NCBI RefSeq assembly: GCF_000372725.1
Contig: NW_005196094.1
Span: 67,001 to 131,000 of the forward strand
Length of the DNA stretch: 64,000 nt
Reading direction: 5' to 3'
Source: Emiliania huxleyi CCMP1516
Lineage: Eukaryota > Haptophyta > Isochrysidales > Noelaerhabdaceae
The notes under the pieces are model-generated. The model was given only the letters and a program-made list of their open reading frames with translations. It was not told the origin of the DNA and searched no databases. Both the position numbers and the translations under genes were made by a program. Below, piece after piece: positions 1 to 10,442 of the stretch; within the stretch, counting starts at the first letter, position 1, and each line of letters starts with the position of its first letter.

Positions 1-608
1 TGGCCGCCGATACCCGTGGTGGGCTTTATCACGAGCGGGTAGGCAACGCGCTGTGGGTCGCGTAACAGCCGGGTGACGTTGAACTCGCGGATTGCAAAGG
101 CGCCCATTCCGTGGCGCTGAAGCCACCTCGCCGTGCCCTGCTTGCCCGTCCTGTCGCTCATGAAGGCATCGAACACCGCGGGCGGCGGGGCGGCAATCCG
201 TTGGCCCAGAGGGCGCAGGACCGTGGCAGCTGCCTCAGTCGAGGCGATGACAATCGCGCGGCGGTGGGTGGCGAGCACCTGGCGAGCCGCGACGAAGAGA
301 TGCCGCTGCCAGTGCCGGCTCTCGGGCTTCCACGCGGCTGCGCGTTTGTCATACACTACCTTTTCGGACGAAAAGACAAGGCGTGTGTCCTCGATCGCCT
401 CAGCCTCCTTTCGGAGCAGCGGCAGCCAGGGGAAGGGTCCCGGCGCGACGTGAACCCAGGCTGTGTCCCTCCTCCGCTCGGGCGGCAGTGCCCGTATCTG
501 GACCCAGCATTCGCACAGGGAACCGCAAGTCGGGTGGCTGACGGTGGTGCAGAATCGGCTCGAAGCCTCAGTCTGCCCGGGCAATCGGCCTTGGACCCGG
601 ACCGGCAT
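1..608 (-). CDS. ATP-grasp ligase, partial (5' part)
   Basis: An open frame runs leftward from an ATG at 608 and leaves the window at base 1, giving about 202 residues. The last third contains YPLVIKPTTGIGG, the first ATP-binding block of the ATP-grasp fold, with a conserved Lys before the Gly-rich loop. Just before it lies SDRTGKQGTARWL, the usual (S/D)Dr..kr stretch that opens an ATP-grasp domain. The preceding ~150 residues (VFVAARQ.., RAIVIAS) look like the Rossmann-type pre-ATP-grasp domain. Such enzymes join a carboxylate to an amine using ATP (BacD, carnosine synthase and carbamoyl-phosphate-synthase relatives). The substrate cannot be told because the metal-binding half lies outside the window. 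No intron is needed in the visible part. The start is tentative; an upstream exon is possible. Confidence 0.7.
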   Translation of the reverse strand, partial: MPVRVQGRLPGQTEASSRFCTTVSHPTCGSLCECWVQIRALPPERRRDTAWVHVAPGPFPWLPLLRKEAEAIEDTRLVFSSEKVVYDKRAAAWKPESRHWQRHLFVAARQVLATHRRAIVIASTEAAATVLRPLGQRIAAPPPAVFDAFMSDRTGKQGTARWLQRHGMGAFAIREFNVTRLLRDPQRVAYPLVIKPTTGIGG

Positions 609-1026
609 TTGCTGTTCGCGTCCGTTCGTTCCGCGACTAGGCAGACAGTTTGCGCCCCTCGGGTTGGGGGTGCTTTTCGCTTGAGCACTTGAGCACTTGA
701 TACGGTCGATTCCGCAAGAACCCTGGTGTGTTCATTGGGGGGGGGGGGGGTACAAACACGGTACAGGATCGAGGTGCACGCTGCTGAGGGACCCCACCCA
801 GAGGGTAGATCGAGCAGTGTCGTCCCTCTCCATCATCTCACTGGGAGACGTCGGCGGCGATGGCGGTGTGACCGATCGAGCTACAAGAGGAACTTGTTCA
901 GCAGGATCCGGGACAGGTCTGGTGCACTACCTCACTGGGCCTGAGATCACCGACCGAGACAGCGCCCGTCACCGTCTCTTTTAGCTACTGGGAGAGAAGG
1001 GAGAGGGCTCCCTGCCTCTCCCTGAA

Positions 1027-1093
1027 AGAAGAAAGAAAACATACAAGCGAGGGATGGGAGGACGGCACGCCGCCACCACACAGGGATTTTAAG
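1027..1093 (-). repeat. short interspersed repeat, copy 1
   Basis: The block GGGATGGGAGGACGGCAC..ACACAGGGATTTTAAG recurs almost unchanged at 7786-7870 and partly at 1636-1670; related forms occur at 36167-36280, 41607-41692 and 43747-43845. Each complete copy has a (GAAA)n or (CTTT)n tract at the same end. Taking the CTTT tail as the 3' end, this copy lies on the minus strand. The tail suggests a SINE or a 5'-truncated LINE remnant; no polymerase III boxes were confirmed. Confidence 0.55.
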
Positions 1094-1387
1094 CCTCTCC
1101 CTCCCTCGCACACACACAAATATTTCTTTTATTTTTCCTTGGCGTCTCCCTCGCGTAAAGTGATCGCCGCAGCTGCGAGCGCTGCGGAGATATGCCTCTT
1201 CGCCGCCACCCACCCTCCCCCACCCTCCCCTTGTAGCGCGGAGGGGCGTAATTCCGTCAAAGAAAAAATCTTGAACGGTGTGTGTGTTTTTTCAATGAAT
1301 GGTTCTGTATTGTATTTTATTCTCCCCGTCCTCGCCCATGCCGCGGTTCGTTGTAGCACGCCTGAACGCTGAAGGTGTGCGATGCGT

Positions 1388-1448
1388 GCACATGCACCAT
1401 GCACATGTGCATGCACATGTGCATGTGCATGCACATGCACATGTGCGT
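1388..1448. repeat. alternating CATG/TGCA tract
   Basis: Some 60 bases made almost only of GCACATGT and GCATGCAC units. It is self-complementary and purine-pyrimidine alternating, so it could adopt cruciform or Z-form DNA. It lies ~300 bp upstream of the kinase start. Confidence 0.6.
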
Positions 1449-1740
1449 GTAGCAGCCAACACTGCTCCGAGTAACTCTCTCTCTCCGAGTATACTCGAGT
1501 AGAAGCATGCGCCATGCTGGCTGGATTGCCAGCGTGGTGCTCGCAATCGCGGCAATGATCTACACCCTGCGGACTGGTCCGCTTGCTGTCCTCTTCCACA
1601 CCGCATTCGACGGCGTCTAGACTGAACGTTTTCCTTGACCGCCGCCACCACACAGGGATTTAAGCCTCTCTCCGACCACGGCACTATTTTCCGTGTGGCG
1701 TCTCGCGCGGAGAAGACCGCCGACTCAAGGAGGCGGAGAT

Positions 1741-4700
1741 ATGCGGACCTCGCTGCGCAAGAGCAGCAAACAGCTGGCTGGCGACATCTCTGGTGCGGTG
1801 AAAAAACGCTCAAGCACCAGCGGAGACGGCGGCTCTCAGGCGCGAGAGCCCCCGCAATCGCCTCGGCCGCGATCGCCTCGGCCGCGATCGCCTCGGCCGT
1901 CGCTTCAGCAGGATCATGCGCCGCTGGTGGAGGTCAAGACGCAGAAACCGACGTCCATCGAGGACTTCACCGTCCACGGCACCCTCGGCCAGGGTGGCTT
2001 CGGCACCGTGCTGCTCGTGGAGGAGACTGCGACGGGCGAGATGCGCGCCCTCAAAGAGATCTCGAAGCGCAACATGAACAGCAAGGAGCACTGGGAGTGC
2101 GTGATCGCGGAGAGCGAGGCGCTGCAGAAGCTCCGCCACCCGCTCATCATCAAGTTCTACGACGCCTTCCAGGACGCCGCGCACATCTACTTTCTCCTCG
2201 AGCTCGCCGACGGCGGCACCCTCCTCCAGCAGCTCGAGAAGCGGGGCGGCCGCTTCTCCGAGGAGTGGTCGCGCTTCTACTGCGCCGAGATCGCGCTCGC
2301 GATCTCGTACGTCCACTCCCAGAACATCGTCTACCGCGACATGAAGCTCGAGAATCTGCTCGTCTCCAACTCTGGCCACGTCAAGCTAGCCGACTTCGGC
2401 CTCGCGACGCAGCGGACGAACCGGCGGCAGGCGGCAAACAAGCCCGGCGGCGGAGAAGAGCTAGCAGAGGACCAGCCAGTCACAAGCCCACCGTGTAGCG
2501 TGCCGGCGCGGCAGGGCCGAGCCACCCTCCCCTCCCCCTCCCTCCCTCCCCCTTTCAGGCTCTCTGCGGCACGCCACACATGCTCGCCCCGGAGGCGCGC
2601 CCCAGCACGGCCCTAGCCCGCGGAGGCCAGAGGGGCAGAGGGGAGAGAGGGGGCCTGCGCCCGCCTCCCACCTGCCCCGCCCTACCTCCTGCCCCGCCCT
2701 CCCTCCTGCCCCGCCCTCCCTCCTGCCCCGCCCTCCCTCCTGCCCCGCCCTCCCTCCTGCCCCGCCCTCCCTCCTGCCCCGCCCTACCTCCTGCCCCCTG
2801 CTCCGCAGGTGCTTCTGAAGCGGGTCGTGTACGGCCCGTCGACCGACTGGTGGGGGGTCGGGATGGTCCTCTGCGAGATGCTCCTCGGTGAGTCGGAGAG
2901 AGATGGGGAGAGATGGGGAGATATGGGGAGATATGGGGAGATATGGGGAGATATGGGGATGGTCCTCTGCGAGATGCTCCTCGGTGAGTCGGAGAGAGAT
3001 GGGAGATGTGGGGAGATATGGGGAGTTATGGGGGATGGTCCTCTGCGAGATGCTCCTCGGTGAGTCGGGGAGATATGGGGAGATATGGGGAGATATGGGG
3101 CTGGCAGACCTCGAGCCCGTCCAGCCCTGCCTCTCGCCCTGCTGCTGCAGGCAAGTCTCCTCTCGCCTGGGTCAAGGGCCCGGAGGACATCTCCTCGCTG
3201 CCAAACACCTTCAAGAAGAAGCTCCACCTCCCGCAGTGGGGCACGGTGCAAGTCTCAGACGACTGCAGGCAGCGCCGCGCCCCCTGGCGCTGTGCTCGCC
3301 CCGTCCTTCTCTGACCGCATTGCACCACACACCACACCGCAGGCAGTGCGTGGAGCAGTTCCTCGCCATCAACCCGACCCAGCGCCTCAACTGCACAAGC
3401 GGCATCGAGGAGATGCAGCGCCACTCCTTCTTCGCGTCCGGCGAGATCCAGCCGAGACCCAGCCGAGACCCAGCCGAGACCCAGCCGAGATCCAGCCGAG
3501 ACCCAGCCGAGGTCAGGGGCCGCACACCTCTGGCCCTCGGGGCGGTCGCCATCGCCCCCCACCCCCCGCCCCCCACCCTCCTCATCCCCTCCTCGCCCGC
3601 CACGCGCCAGTCGACTGGTCCGCCATGGACCGCGCCGAGTGCGACGCGCCGCTCGGCTCGAGCAGCAGCGAGGCGCCGCGCGCCAAGCTGATGCGCAGCC
3701 GCAGCAACCCGGACGTGGAGGGGGAGGGCGGCGCGGGAGGCGAGGGGGGCGTCCGCGGCTCCTTCAACGAGGGGAGCGGCTCCTTCATCGCAAACGAGGC
3801 GGGCTGCGGACCGCCGCCCTCCCCTGCCTTTTTGCCCCCCTGCCCCCCCCCCCCCTCCCTCTGCCGAGGGAGAGCGCACGCGCCCCCCTCTCTGCAGGCG
3901 GGCTGGTCACAGACTAACCCTGACCCTGACCCTGACCCTGACCCTGACCCTCTCTGCAGGCGGGCTGGCTCAAGGTCACAGACGCGGCGGTCAAGGGCGA
4001 CATCAAGGAGCTGCGCCGACTCTTCAAGGCGAGATATGGGGAGATATGGGGAGATATGGGGAGATGGCATCAGGGAGCTGCGCCGATTCTTCAAGGCCTC
4101 GCGCCTAGTCCGAGCCTAGCCTCAGGCCTCGTCCGGACGGGCGGTGTCGGACTGGGAGAGGGCCGGAGGAGAGTCGGGAGGAGAGTCGGCCGCGTGGGGC
4201 TCAAACGCCAGACCAACCCCCCCCCCCCCCCTTCGTGCGTCCAATCTCGCCCTTCGCTTGCCGACTCACCCCCTTGCTCCGCGCAGTCGGGCGTGCCGGT
4301 CGACGCGACAGACTACGACGAGCGGACCGCGCTGCATGCCGTCTGCTCGTCCGTCGAGGACGGCGACCTCGCTCTGCGCGTGCCGATATCTCCCCATATC
4401 TCCCCATATCTCCCGGGACCTCGCTCTGCGCGTGCCCCATATCTCCCCATATCTCCCCATATCTCCCCATATCTCCTCGCTCTGCGCGTGACGAGCCGCG
4501 GGCTGCAGCCGCAGTGGCCCCCGCCGGGACGGAGCCGGCCGCCACTCGTACTCTCGTAGGCGCGTCGCGCGCTTCCTGATCGAAGAGTGCGGCGCCAGCG
4601 TGAACGCGCTCGACCGGTGGGGCTTCACCTGCCTGCAGGATGCGGCGCGCTCCGGGCGCGTGGCGAGCATCGGCCTACGACGGCGAGTGCGGCAGGCGCG

Positions 4701-7069
4701 TCGCACTCGTGTGCCGGCCTTCTGTCCTTAGGCGCAAGGACTTGACGGCCTACCTGCGCAGGCACGCCCCTCGCCCCGACCCCGGATCGAAGGCCCGCCC
4801 TGACCCCACACACCGCCCTCGTGCGCCTAACTCAGGAAGGGCGCTCACAACGGAACCGCCGCATTCGTCGACATCTTCAACGCCGCCGCATCCGGCGAGG
4901 CCATTGCGCGCGGCTGTTTCGAGCAAGCAGCGGCGGAGTGACGTTGCGTCGTTCGTGCCCAAGGTGACATCGCGCTGGTGCGGCGGCTCGTCGAGTCCGG
5001 CTCCGACCCGAACGAGAAGGAGCCACGCGCAGCCGCCAGTCTGGCAGGTCCGCGCCGCAGACACGGCTGAGCTTCAGCTTTTGTTATGCCGGGGAGCTGT
5101 AGGATTACGACTCGCGCTGCGCGCTGCATGTCGCCGCATCGGAGGGGCAGCTGGAGGAGCGTGCAGACCAGTAGCGAGTAGTGTGGAGCTGGTGTGGAGG
5201 AGCGAGCGCTTCGCGCCCCCGCCGCGCAGCAACCGGCCTCTTTCTTAAGCCTCCCCCTCGCCTGTGCTGACCGTTTCCTCCCGCGACCGCGCCCCCCCCC
5301 CCCCCCTTTCGCGCAGGTTGTGCAGTTCCTTGTGGACGAGGCCAAGGCGCACCACTCTCCCGCCGACCGGTGGGGCAACACGCCCTTCGGAAACGCGCAC
5401 CCCAGCACATGCGAGAGGCGGCGGCCAGGAGAGCAGGACACGTCCTCACCCGCCCCCTCGCTCCCCGCAGGCGCTCTTCGGAGGCAAGGAGGCGGTGGTC
5501 GAGTTCTTGCAGTCCCGCGGCGCCGCGGGCGCCGTCAAGGCGAACGTGCAGCGGGCGAACAACGCATTCAACTTCAACGAGGCAGCCGCCAACGGCGATC
5601 TCGCCGAGCTCCGCCGCTTCGTCGCCGCGGGCGCGAAGGTCAACGAGGGCGACTACGACTCGCGCCGCGCCATCCACATCGCCGCTTCGGAGGGGAAGCT
5701 GGAGGTGGTGCGCTTCTTGGTGGACGAGGCGAGCCCCGAGACATAGCGGAGAGGCAGCCGAGAGGTAGCACCTGGCGGACGAGGCAGCCTGCCCCTCGCG
5801 CTGCACTCTCCCGCCGCACTTTGCCCTCCCTCTCCGCGCTCTCGCTCCCCGTGTCCTCCGCCATGGGTCCTCCGGGGCACCTCACACACCCGTCCCTCCT
5901 AGCTGCCATCGGACAAGCCGTGGCCCCTCGCCCCCCCTCTCGTCTCTCCCACGCCGACGACTCCTCTCGATCAGGCCGGCGCGGACCATTCCGTTGCCGA
6001 CCGCTGGGGCTACACGCCGCTCGCCGACGCAAACCGCGCGCAGTGCGGCCCCGTCGCTGCCTCGCCGCTGCCGTGTGCAGGGCCGTCCTCGGCAGCCCTT
6101 GCCTTGGTGTGCCTTAGGCAGCATGCAGTCGCAGACTTCCTGCGCATGCGGGGCACACGATGCGACCGACGAGGCGACGCCTCCCCGCGAGGCCTCTCTC
6201 AGGAGGGCGTCTGCTCTCTGTTGCAGGCGCCGAAGACCGCGAGGAGGAGGAGCGGCCGGTGGTGCGGTCGCGCGGCGGCGCGGGCTTGAACTCTGGCATG
6301 TTTAAGGGCCTTTGTCGTCTGAACGCCTTGAGCGACCACTGCTCACTCGGGCCTCACTCCTCCCTGCTCCTCGGACGTAGGCTCCTCTCACCCCCGGCGA
6401 TGGCGGACCACGACAGCAGGCACGCGGCGGTCGAACGCTGGGCGTCTTTGGAACGCTATAGGCTCTTTCCTCGGCGAGAAGAGCGACGACGCGCCAAAGA
6501 GAAAGATGCCCGACCCGCTCGTGTGTGCTTCCCCTCGCGGGGCGCACGGTGCGACTCTCCAGGCAGGGTCACCGGAGCGCGTTTTCTCACAGGTGTGCCC
6601 TCTGAGCGGCGCGCGTTTCAACGCTCCGATGGTGGCGGCCGACGGCTACACCTACGACCTGTCCGCCATCGAGGCTATGTGAATAGCATAGCTGTGAATA
6701 GTATAGCTGTGAACAGGCTACACCTACGACCACGCCGCTATCGAGGCGTGGCTCGACAAGCGCGGGCCCGTCTCGCCGACGACAGGCGACCGGGCGGAGG
6801 TCCCCGCCCTCAGCAGAGGGTCTCTCTAAGCGAACGGATCCGAACGGCACACCCGCAGGCGAGGAGATGGAGAGCTCCGCCCTCATCCCGAACCGCGTCG
6901 TCGGCGCTCTCCGGCGCCGCCCAGCTCCGCAAGACACCCGTGCGAGAGCCTCACGCACGCGCCAAGTGGGATAGGTGCCCTCATCAACCGGCGCGCGGCG
7001 CGCATCCAAAAGAAAGCGATCAAGCTCACGCGCTCGCCGGAGACAGACCCCTCGCCGAGCCTCCGCTGA
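1741..7069 (+). CDS. AGC-type protein kinase / ankyrin / U-box fusion protein
   Basis: My 23-exon model sums to 2481 nt (826 aa plus stop) and stays in frame throughout. Exons: 1741-2430, 2559-2594, 2809-2887, 3151-3268, 3343-3440, 3611-3798, 3960-4028, 4287-4375, 4560-4655, 4732-4761, 4836-4894, 4964-5028, 5103-5162, 5317-5394, 5471-5728, 5975-6039, 6118-6152, 6227-6274, 6462-6520, 6593-6644, 6717-6785, 6859-6903, 6975-7069. Residues ~75-360 are an AGC kinase: LGQGGFGTV loop (82-90), Lys105, YRDMKLEN (from 198), DFG (218), then GTPHMLAPE in exon 2. Residues ~400-725 hold ankyrin-type repeats (DYDERTALHAVCS, DYDSRCALHVAASEG, ADRWGYTPLADA). Residues ~741-795 are a U-box (VCPLSGARF, ADGYTYD, AIEAWL), an E2-binding ubiquitin-ligase module; the tail is basic. 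Twenty of 22 introns are GC-AG. Target and pathway are unknown. A few boundaries may slip by some bases. Confidence 0.8.
2595..2808 (+). repeat. intron 2 with (CCTCCCTCCTGCCCCGC)n minisatellite
   Basis: The intron between the kinase APE exon and the next exon is filled from ~2670 by about eight copies of a ~17-nt pyrimidine-rich unit. The donor is GC (GAG|gcgcgc) and the acceptor is ctccgcag. Confidence 0.65.
2888..3150 (+). repeat. intron 3 with triplicated exon edge and GATATGGGGA array
   Basis: The last ~35 bases of exon 3 together with its GTGAGT donor (..ATGCTCCTCGGTGAGTCGG) appear three times, at ~2861, ~2957 and ~3034. Between them lie arrays of a 10-nt GATATGGGGA unit. The same unit, or its complement, recurs in introns 7 and 8 at 4029-4065 and 4386-4475, so one minisatellite occupies several introns of one gene. 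Confidence 0.75.
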
Positions 7070-7082
7070 GTCGCGAGTCAAA

Positions 7083-7403
7083 ATGGCTGACGTGTCGGGC
7101 GGTTGGAGCGGTATAGGAGTGCTTGGCCAACTTGCTCTTTTTCCTGGCGGCGCTGGTGGTGCTCGCTCTGGGCGTCGCGCACATCGAGAGGACCACGCGC
7201 GACGAGGGGCACTTTGCAAGCAATTCGTCGCTTGACGGCGCGGCGGGCGGGACGTGCCCGCATCGCGCCCCGGGCAGTGTGTCCAACTCGCGGCGTTGCT
7301 GTCCGCAGGTGTGGTCAAACATGGCGTGGATGGCGGCTTTATGTACGAGGGCTACGACGAGCTAAAGCGGCGCCATGACATGGAGGCGGCCGAGGCCATC
7401 TGA
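7083..7403 (+). CDS. small single-pass membrane protein (tentative)
   Basis: Two exon-like pieces join well. The first, ~7099-7229, reads ANLLFFLAALVVLALGVAH, a clear membrane helix, then a polar stretch ending SLDG. The second, 7309-7403, reads VVKHGVDGGFMYEGYDEL and ends in EAAEAI and a TGA. The join uses a GC donor (GACG|gcgcgg) and a gtccgcag acceptor. No ATG is in frame with the helix; an ATG at 7083 is in another frame and only 16 nt upstream. The start exon is therefore missing or the model is wrong. It begins just 14 nt after the kinase gene stop, so the two could share a transcript. Family not recognised. Confidence 0.35.
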
Positions 7404-7785
7404 CGGAGCATCAGCGCGCCCCTAGCCGCGGGGCCAATCCCCAGGGCCCCACACGCCGAACTCTGTGCCGCAACCATCCATGTTTCTCGCCCAAGCGATT
7501 CGCGGCCTACGACTTGTCTTCTGCATCTGGGTGTCGGTCGGCCCACGCAGCGCACCGCTTTGAGCGCCGACTCTACCGCCCTTTCAGATTCACACACAGC
7601 CCCTCACCACAATTAGTTAGGCTCGCCCGCACGCCGCACGCAGTCCCTTCCTTGCGTGTGTGTGTCGTGGGGGCGCGGAGAGAGAGGGACACACGAATCT
7701 GTGACAACGGAACCGGATTTTATGCTAGTAATGCCGTTTCGAATGACCGAAAGAAAGGTGGCGGACACGAAGAACCTTGCCACTT

Positions 7786-7870
7786 GGAAAAAAGAAAGAA
7801 AGAAAGAAAAGAGACAACCCAAGGGAGGGATGGGAGGACGGCACGCCGCCACCACACAGGGATTTTAAGG
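7786..7870 (-). repeat. short interspersed repeat, copy 2
   Basis: The best copy of the family described at 1027-1093: a (GAAA)n tract (tail on the minus strand), then the conserved GGGATGGGAGGACGG..GGGATTTTAAG block. It lies ~100 bp upstream of the methyltransferase-like gene. Confidence 0.6.
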
Positions 7871-7972
7871 AGAGGTGTGTGGTGCGCTAGCCACTTGGAG
7901 CACTCGGTCCGGGCGCCGGCGCACATTCTTTCGCGACTTCGGCTGTGAAGTGTACGATCGGAGAGTCGTACG

Positions 7973-8590
7973 ATGCCGTGGCACGGAACACAGCTGCCTT
8001 CTGTTGGCGCAGCCTCGTCAACGGCGTGTCCTTCGGTACCCGGATTCGAGCCGAAGGACGCCTTCCCGACGCGATCGCCGCTTGTCGTCGCCGACCACCT
8101 CATAAACCTTGTGCGCGGCAAGTCTTTTGCTGAGATCGGCACCCGCAACGGTGACATCTTCGGCTGCGTCCGCCACTTCGCCGCCTCGGCTACCGCGATC
8201 GAGCTCGATCGGACCTACTGCCGCATGCTCGAGGCGAGAGGCTTCGACGTGCTCTGCCGCAACTTCATGTCCCTGCGGCCAGAAGAGATGCCGCCGGCCG
8301 ACGTCCTTTACTGGTGGCCTCAAATGTCCTGGCACCAAAACGAGCAGTGGATGCGCCACGCAATCCACCTCTTCGAGTCGTCCAACCGCTCCGTGACCGT
8401 CGTCGTCGGCTTCGACTCTCACTGGGCGGCCGACATGGTCTCCCTGCCGCGGATGATGCGCCGGTTCCGCGGCCACGCCGTGCAGCGCCTCTTCTTCGAC
8501 GAGGGAGGCACGTGGCGCGACGTGCTCCCCTCCATGCAGTCCGAGTTTCGGCCCGGCAGACGACCTCCTCCCATGCCGCCACCGCAATGA
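7973..8590 (+). CDS. class I methyltransferase-like protein
   Basis: A single open exon of 205 residues starts at ATG 7973. Residues ~45-75 read KSFAEIGTRNGDIFGCV, fitting motif I (E/DxGxxxGD) of the Rossmann-like SAM-binding fold. It is followed by ATAIELD, with the acidic end of strand beta-2, and then PPADVLYWWPQ near motif IV. The C-terminus is Pro-rich (GRRPPPMPPPQ). At ~205 aa it is short for the family, and upstream exons may exist. The likely role is methyl transfer to an unknown substrate; no substrate domain is visible. A non-catalytic homologue cannot be excluded. Confidence 0.55.
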   Translation: MPWHGTQLPSVGAASSTACPSVPGFEPKDAFPTRSPLVVADHLINLVRGKSFAEIGTRNGDIFGCVRHFAASATAIELDRTYCRMLEARGFDVLCRNFMSLRPEEMPPADVLYWWPQMSWHQNEQWMRHAIHLFESSNRSVTVVVGFDSHWAADMVSLPRMMRRFRGHAVQRLFFDEGGTWRDVLPSMQSEFRPGRRPPPMPPPQ

Positions 8591-9155
8591 CAGCACACTA
8601 CTGAGGTGCTCTGAGTGATCATGTAGGTCACTGGGGTGTCTTTCATCTCGCCCATTTCACCATCGGCGCCGGCGGCGCTGCTCGCGGCACGTCGCCGTCG
8701 ATCTCTTTCCCTGGCTGCGGCAATTTCCGCAACCCGATGAGCCCCCCGGATGAGCCACCGTGTCCGATGGCGACGTTCCGAGCCCGTGGAGGCTCGAAGC
8801 ATGAACCGTTCTAGCTCTCGCCAGGGTCCTACCGCGTCGCTCACAACCGCTCAGCGCACACAGAGTTGCTGCTGTGTGTGTATATTGCACGCCGGCGGCA
8901 CTACATCCACCTCGAACCTCGTGCCTCCGAGACGCGTGCTGTTTTTTTCGTGACGTTTCGTGAGACACTTTTGTGCCGTGTGTCTTTTGCCCTTTTCACT
9001 CATGTTGTGGCGAGCTTGATCAAAATGCATACCTTTACCTACGTAAGGTACGCATACATCTCGACTTCTCCGTCAACCGTCTCTGAGCGCGGCGCGCGAG
9101 AGACGAACTTGTGTAGCTGTGGAGTAGAAGCACGTGATCTCACTCTGTGTCATCT
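8591..9155. other. intergenic, no gene seen
   Basis: Region between two gene ends. It has lower GC than its flanks around 8920-9060 and short palindromic stretches (CCTACGTAAGG near 9038), but no supported coding segment. It probably holds both 3' UTRs. Confidence 0.4.
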
Positions 9156-9927
9156 CTAGAGTCTACGCGCACGGTATCGCCGCTGCGGCTTGCCCGGCTT
9201 GGCAGCGAGGGGTGCAAACCATCTGGGTGCACCTCGCAGGGTAGACTCGACCGAGGATGAGAGGGGAGGCGGAAGCGCAGCAGCAACCGACGGGAACCTC
9301 TCCACGAGCGCGGCGCAGACCTGCGGGTAGGAAGTGGGTGGTCAACCTCGTGGAGGGTCCCGAGGGGTGGAAAACGACCCGGATCGCCTTGCGAGGTGTC
9401 CCTCGCCCGCGCGGGAGCGAAGAGAGGCTGTCGTGAAGCGCCAGCAGTGCCCCTCGCCCGCAGGCACTCTCGCCGCCCTGGCGCGACTCGAGCTCGCGGT
9501 GCTGGCGGTACATACGCTTTAGCCTGCCGGAGGGCACCAGGCGGAGTGAGATCGGAATGACGGATCAGGAAAGGCTCGACGCCTGCCTGCGGCGGGTCCG
9601 TTGCTCGTCCTTCGCGGTGAGGACAACCTCGGCAGAGCGCCTGCTGCCTCTCCCACCGCCGCGGTGCGAGTTCGACGGCGCAGCCTGTGCCGACGTTGTA
9701 GCAGCGACTGATTGCAAGCGATCCACAGTCGCAGGGAGGCGCGGCAGCAGCCCATCCACCGTCGCACGACACCACCGCCGCGACACCGCTCGGCCGAGCC
9801 GATGCTCTAGTTCCGCGTGTAGCTCGCGCAGGGTAGTGGACGACAAGTCCGTGTCTGCTAGGAGGGCCGACAGCACAGCGTCCGGGGAGGGACAGGAGGG
9901 ACAGGAGGGACAGGACCTCGCGGCCAT
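9156..9927 (-). CDS. DEK_C-domain-like protein
   Basis: From ATG 9927 the frame reads a short (SCP)3 repeat, then PDAVLSALLADTDLSSTT and LRELHAELEHRLGRAVSRRW. This matches the DEK C-terminal fold: short helices with the dl(s)..T..+vr..Le..fg pattern, known to bind DNA or chromatin factors. The first exon ends before a stop near 9565. A likely last exon begins after a CCCGCAG acceptor near 9320 (VCAALVERFPSVAAAL) and ends KPQRRYRARRL with stop at 9156. The middle exon (~9400-9523, AKAYVPPA or LKRMYRQH frame) is not settled. The Copia element starts only 38 bp upstream of this ATG and so separates the gene from its old promoter. Confidence 0.45.
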
Positions 9928-9965
9928 CTTGACGTGCCCAAGCGCTGCCAATCTCGAGTTTTTCT

Positions 9966-10442
9966 CTGCGAGAGGTAGTGTTATCGGACACGGCTCCGGG
10001 CTCTGATGCTGTGAGCCCCGGACCCTCCTTGCGAAGCACACACGCCGGTGTGGAAGGGGGAAGTCCGGAATCGCCGAGAGCAGCGCGTGGGAGCATGGCC
10101 TCGCGCTGGGAAAACTCTTTTGTCCTACTCACTCTTAGCCTTGAAGTACAACGACCTGGGTGTGAGCCAAGTCCGTGGCTAAGTCGAGTTGGGGCAGCGA
10201 GCGGCCTGTCAGGTCGACTCGCCCATGCCCAGCCCGCTTGTGGCTGCCCCGACACATGGCCTCTGGTGGACCTTGCTGGGCAAGGTCCACTTCGGCTAAA
10301 TTCACGCCCCAAACGCTACTATTTGCTCAGGCCAAGTCCAGGCACACTAGAGGACTGCCTGAGCTCACAGGGGCATGTACTACTTACTATATTCACACCT
10401 ACTATGCTGTTTTCACACCGATCATAATACGCGATCGCGCAG
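9966..10442 (-). repeat. 3' LTR of the Copia element
   Basis: A 477-bp direct repeat matching 12453-12929 with no difference noticed by eye. It is the 3' LTR given the minus-strand orientation. ORFs drawn across it (Arg/Pro-rich) are by-products of the LTR, not genes. Confidence 0.88.

Larger units (their letters stand above)
609..1740. other. intergenic, repeat-rich, divergent promoter region
   Basis: This lies between two divergently read genes, so both promoters should be here. No convincing coding segment was found. It holds a G-run near 737-750, two copies of a dispersed repeat (1027-1093 and 1636-1670) and an alternating CATG/TGCA tract. Candidate ORFs here are short, lack good starts or are low complexity. 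Confidence 0.5.

Noticed and set aside
2888-3110. Extra kinase exons in the tandem copies
   Set aside because: Each copy repeats only the last ~35 bases of exon 3 and its donor; none has its own acceptor and a full exon.
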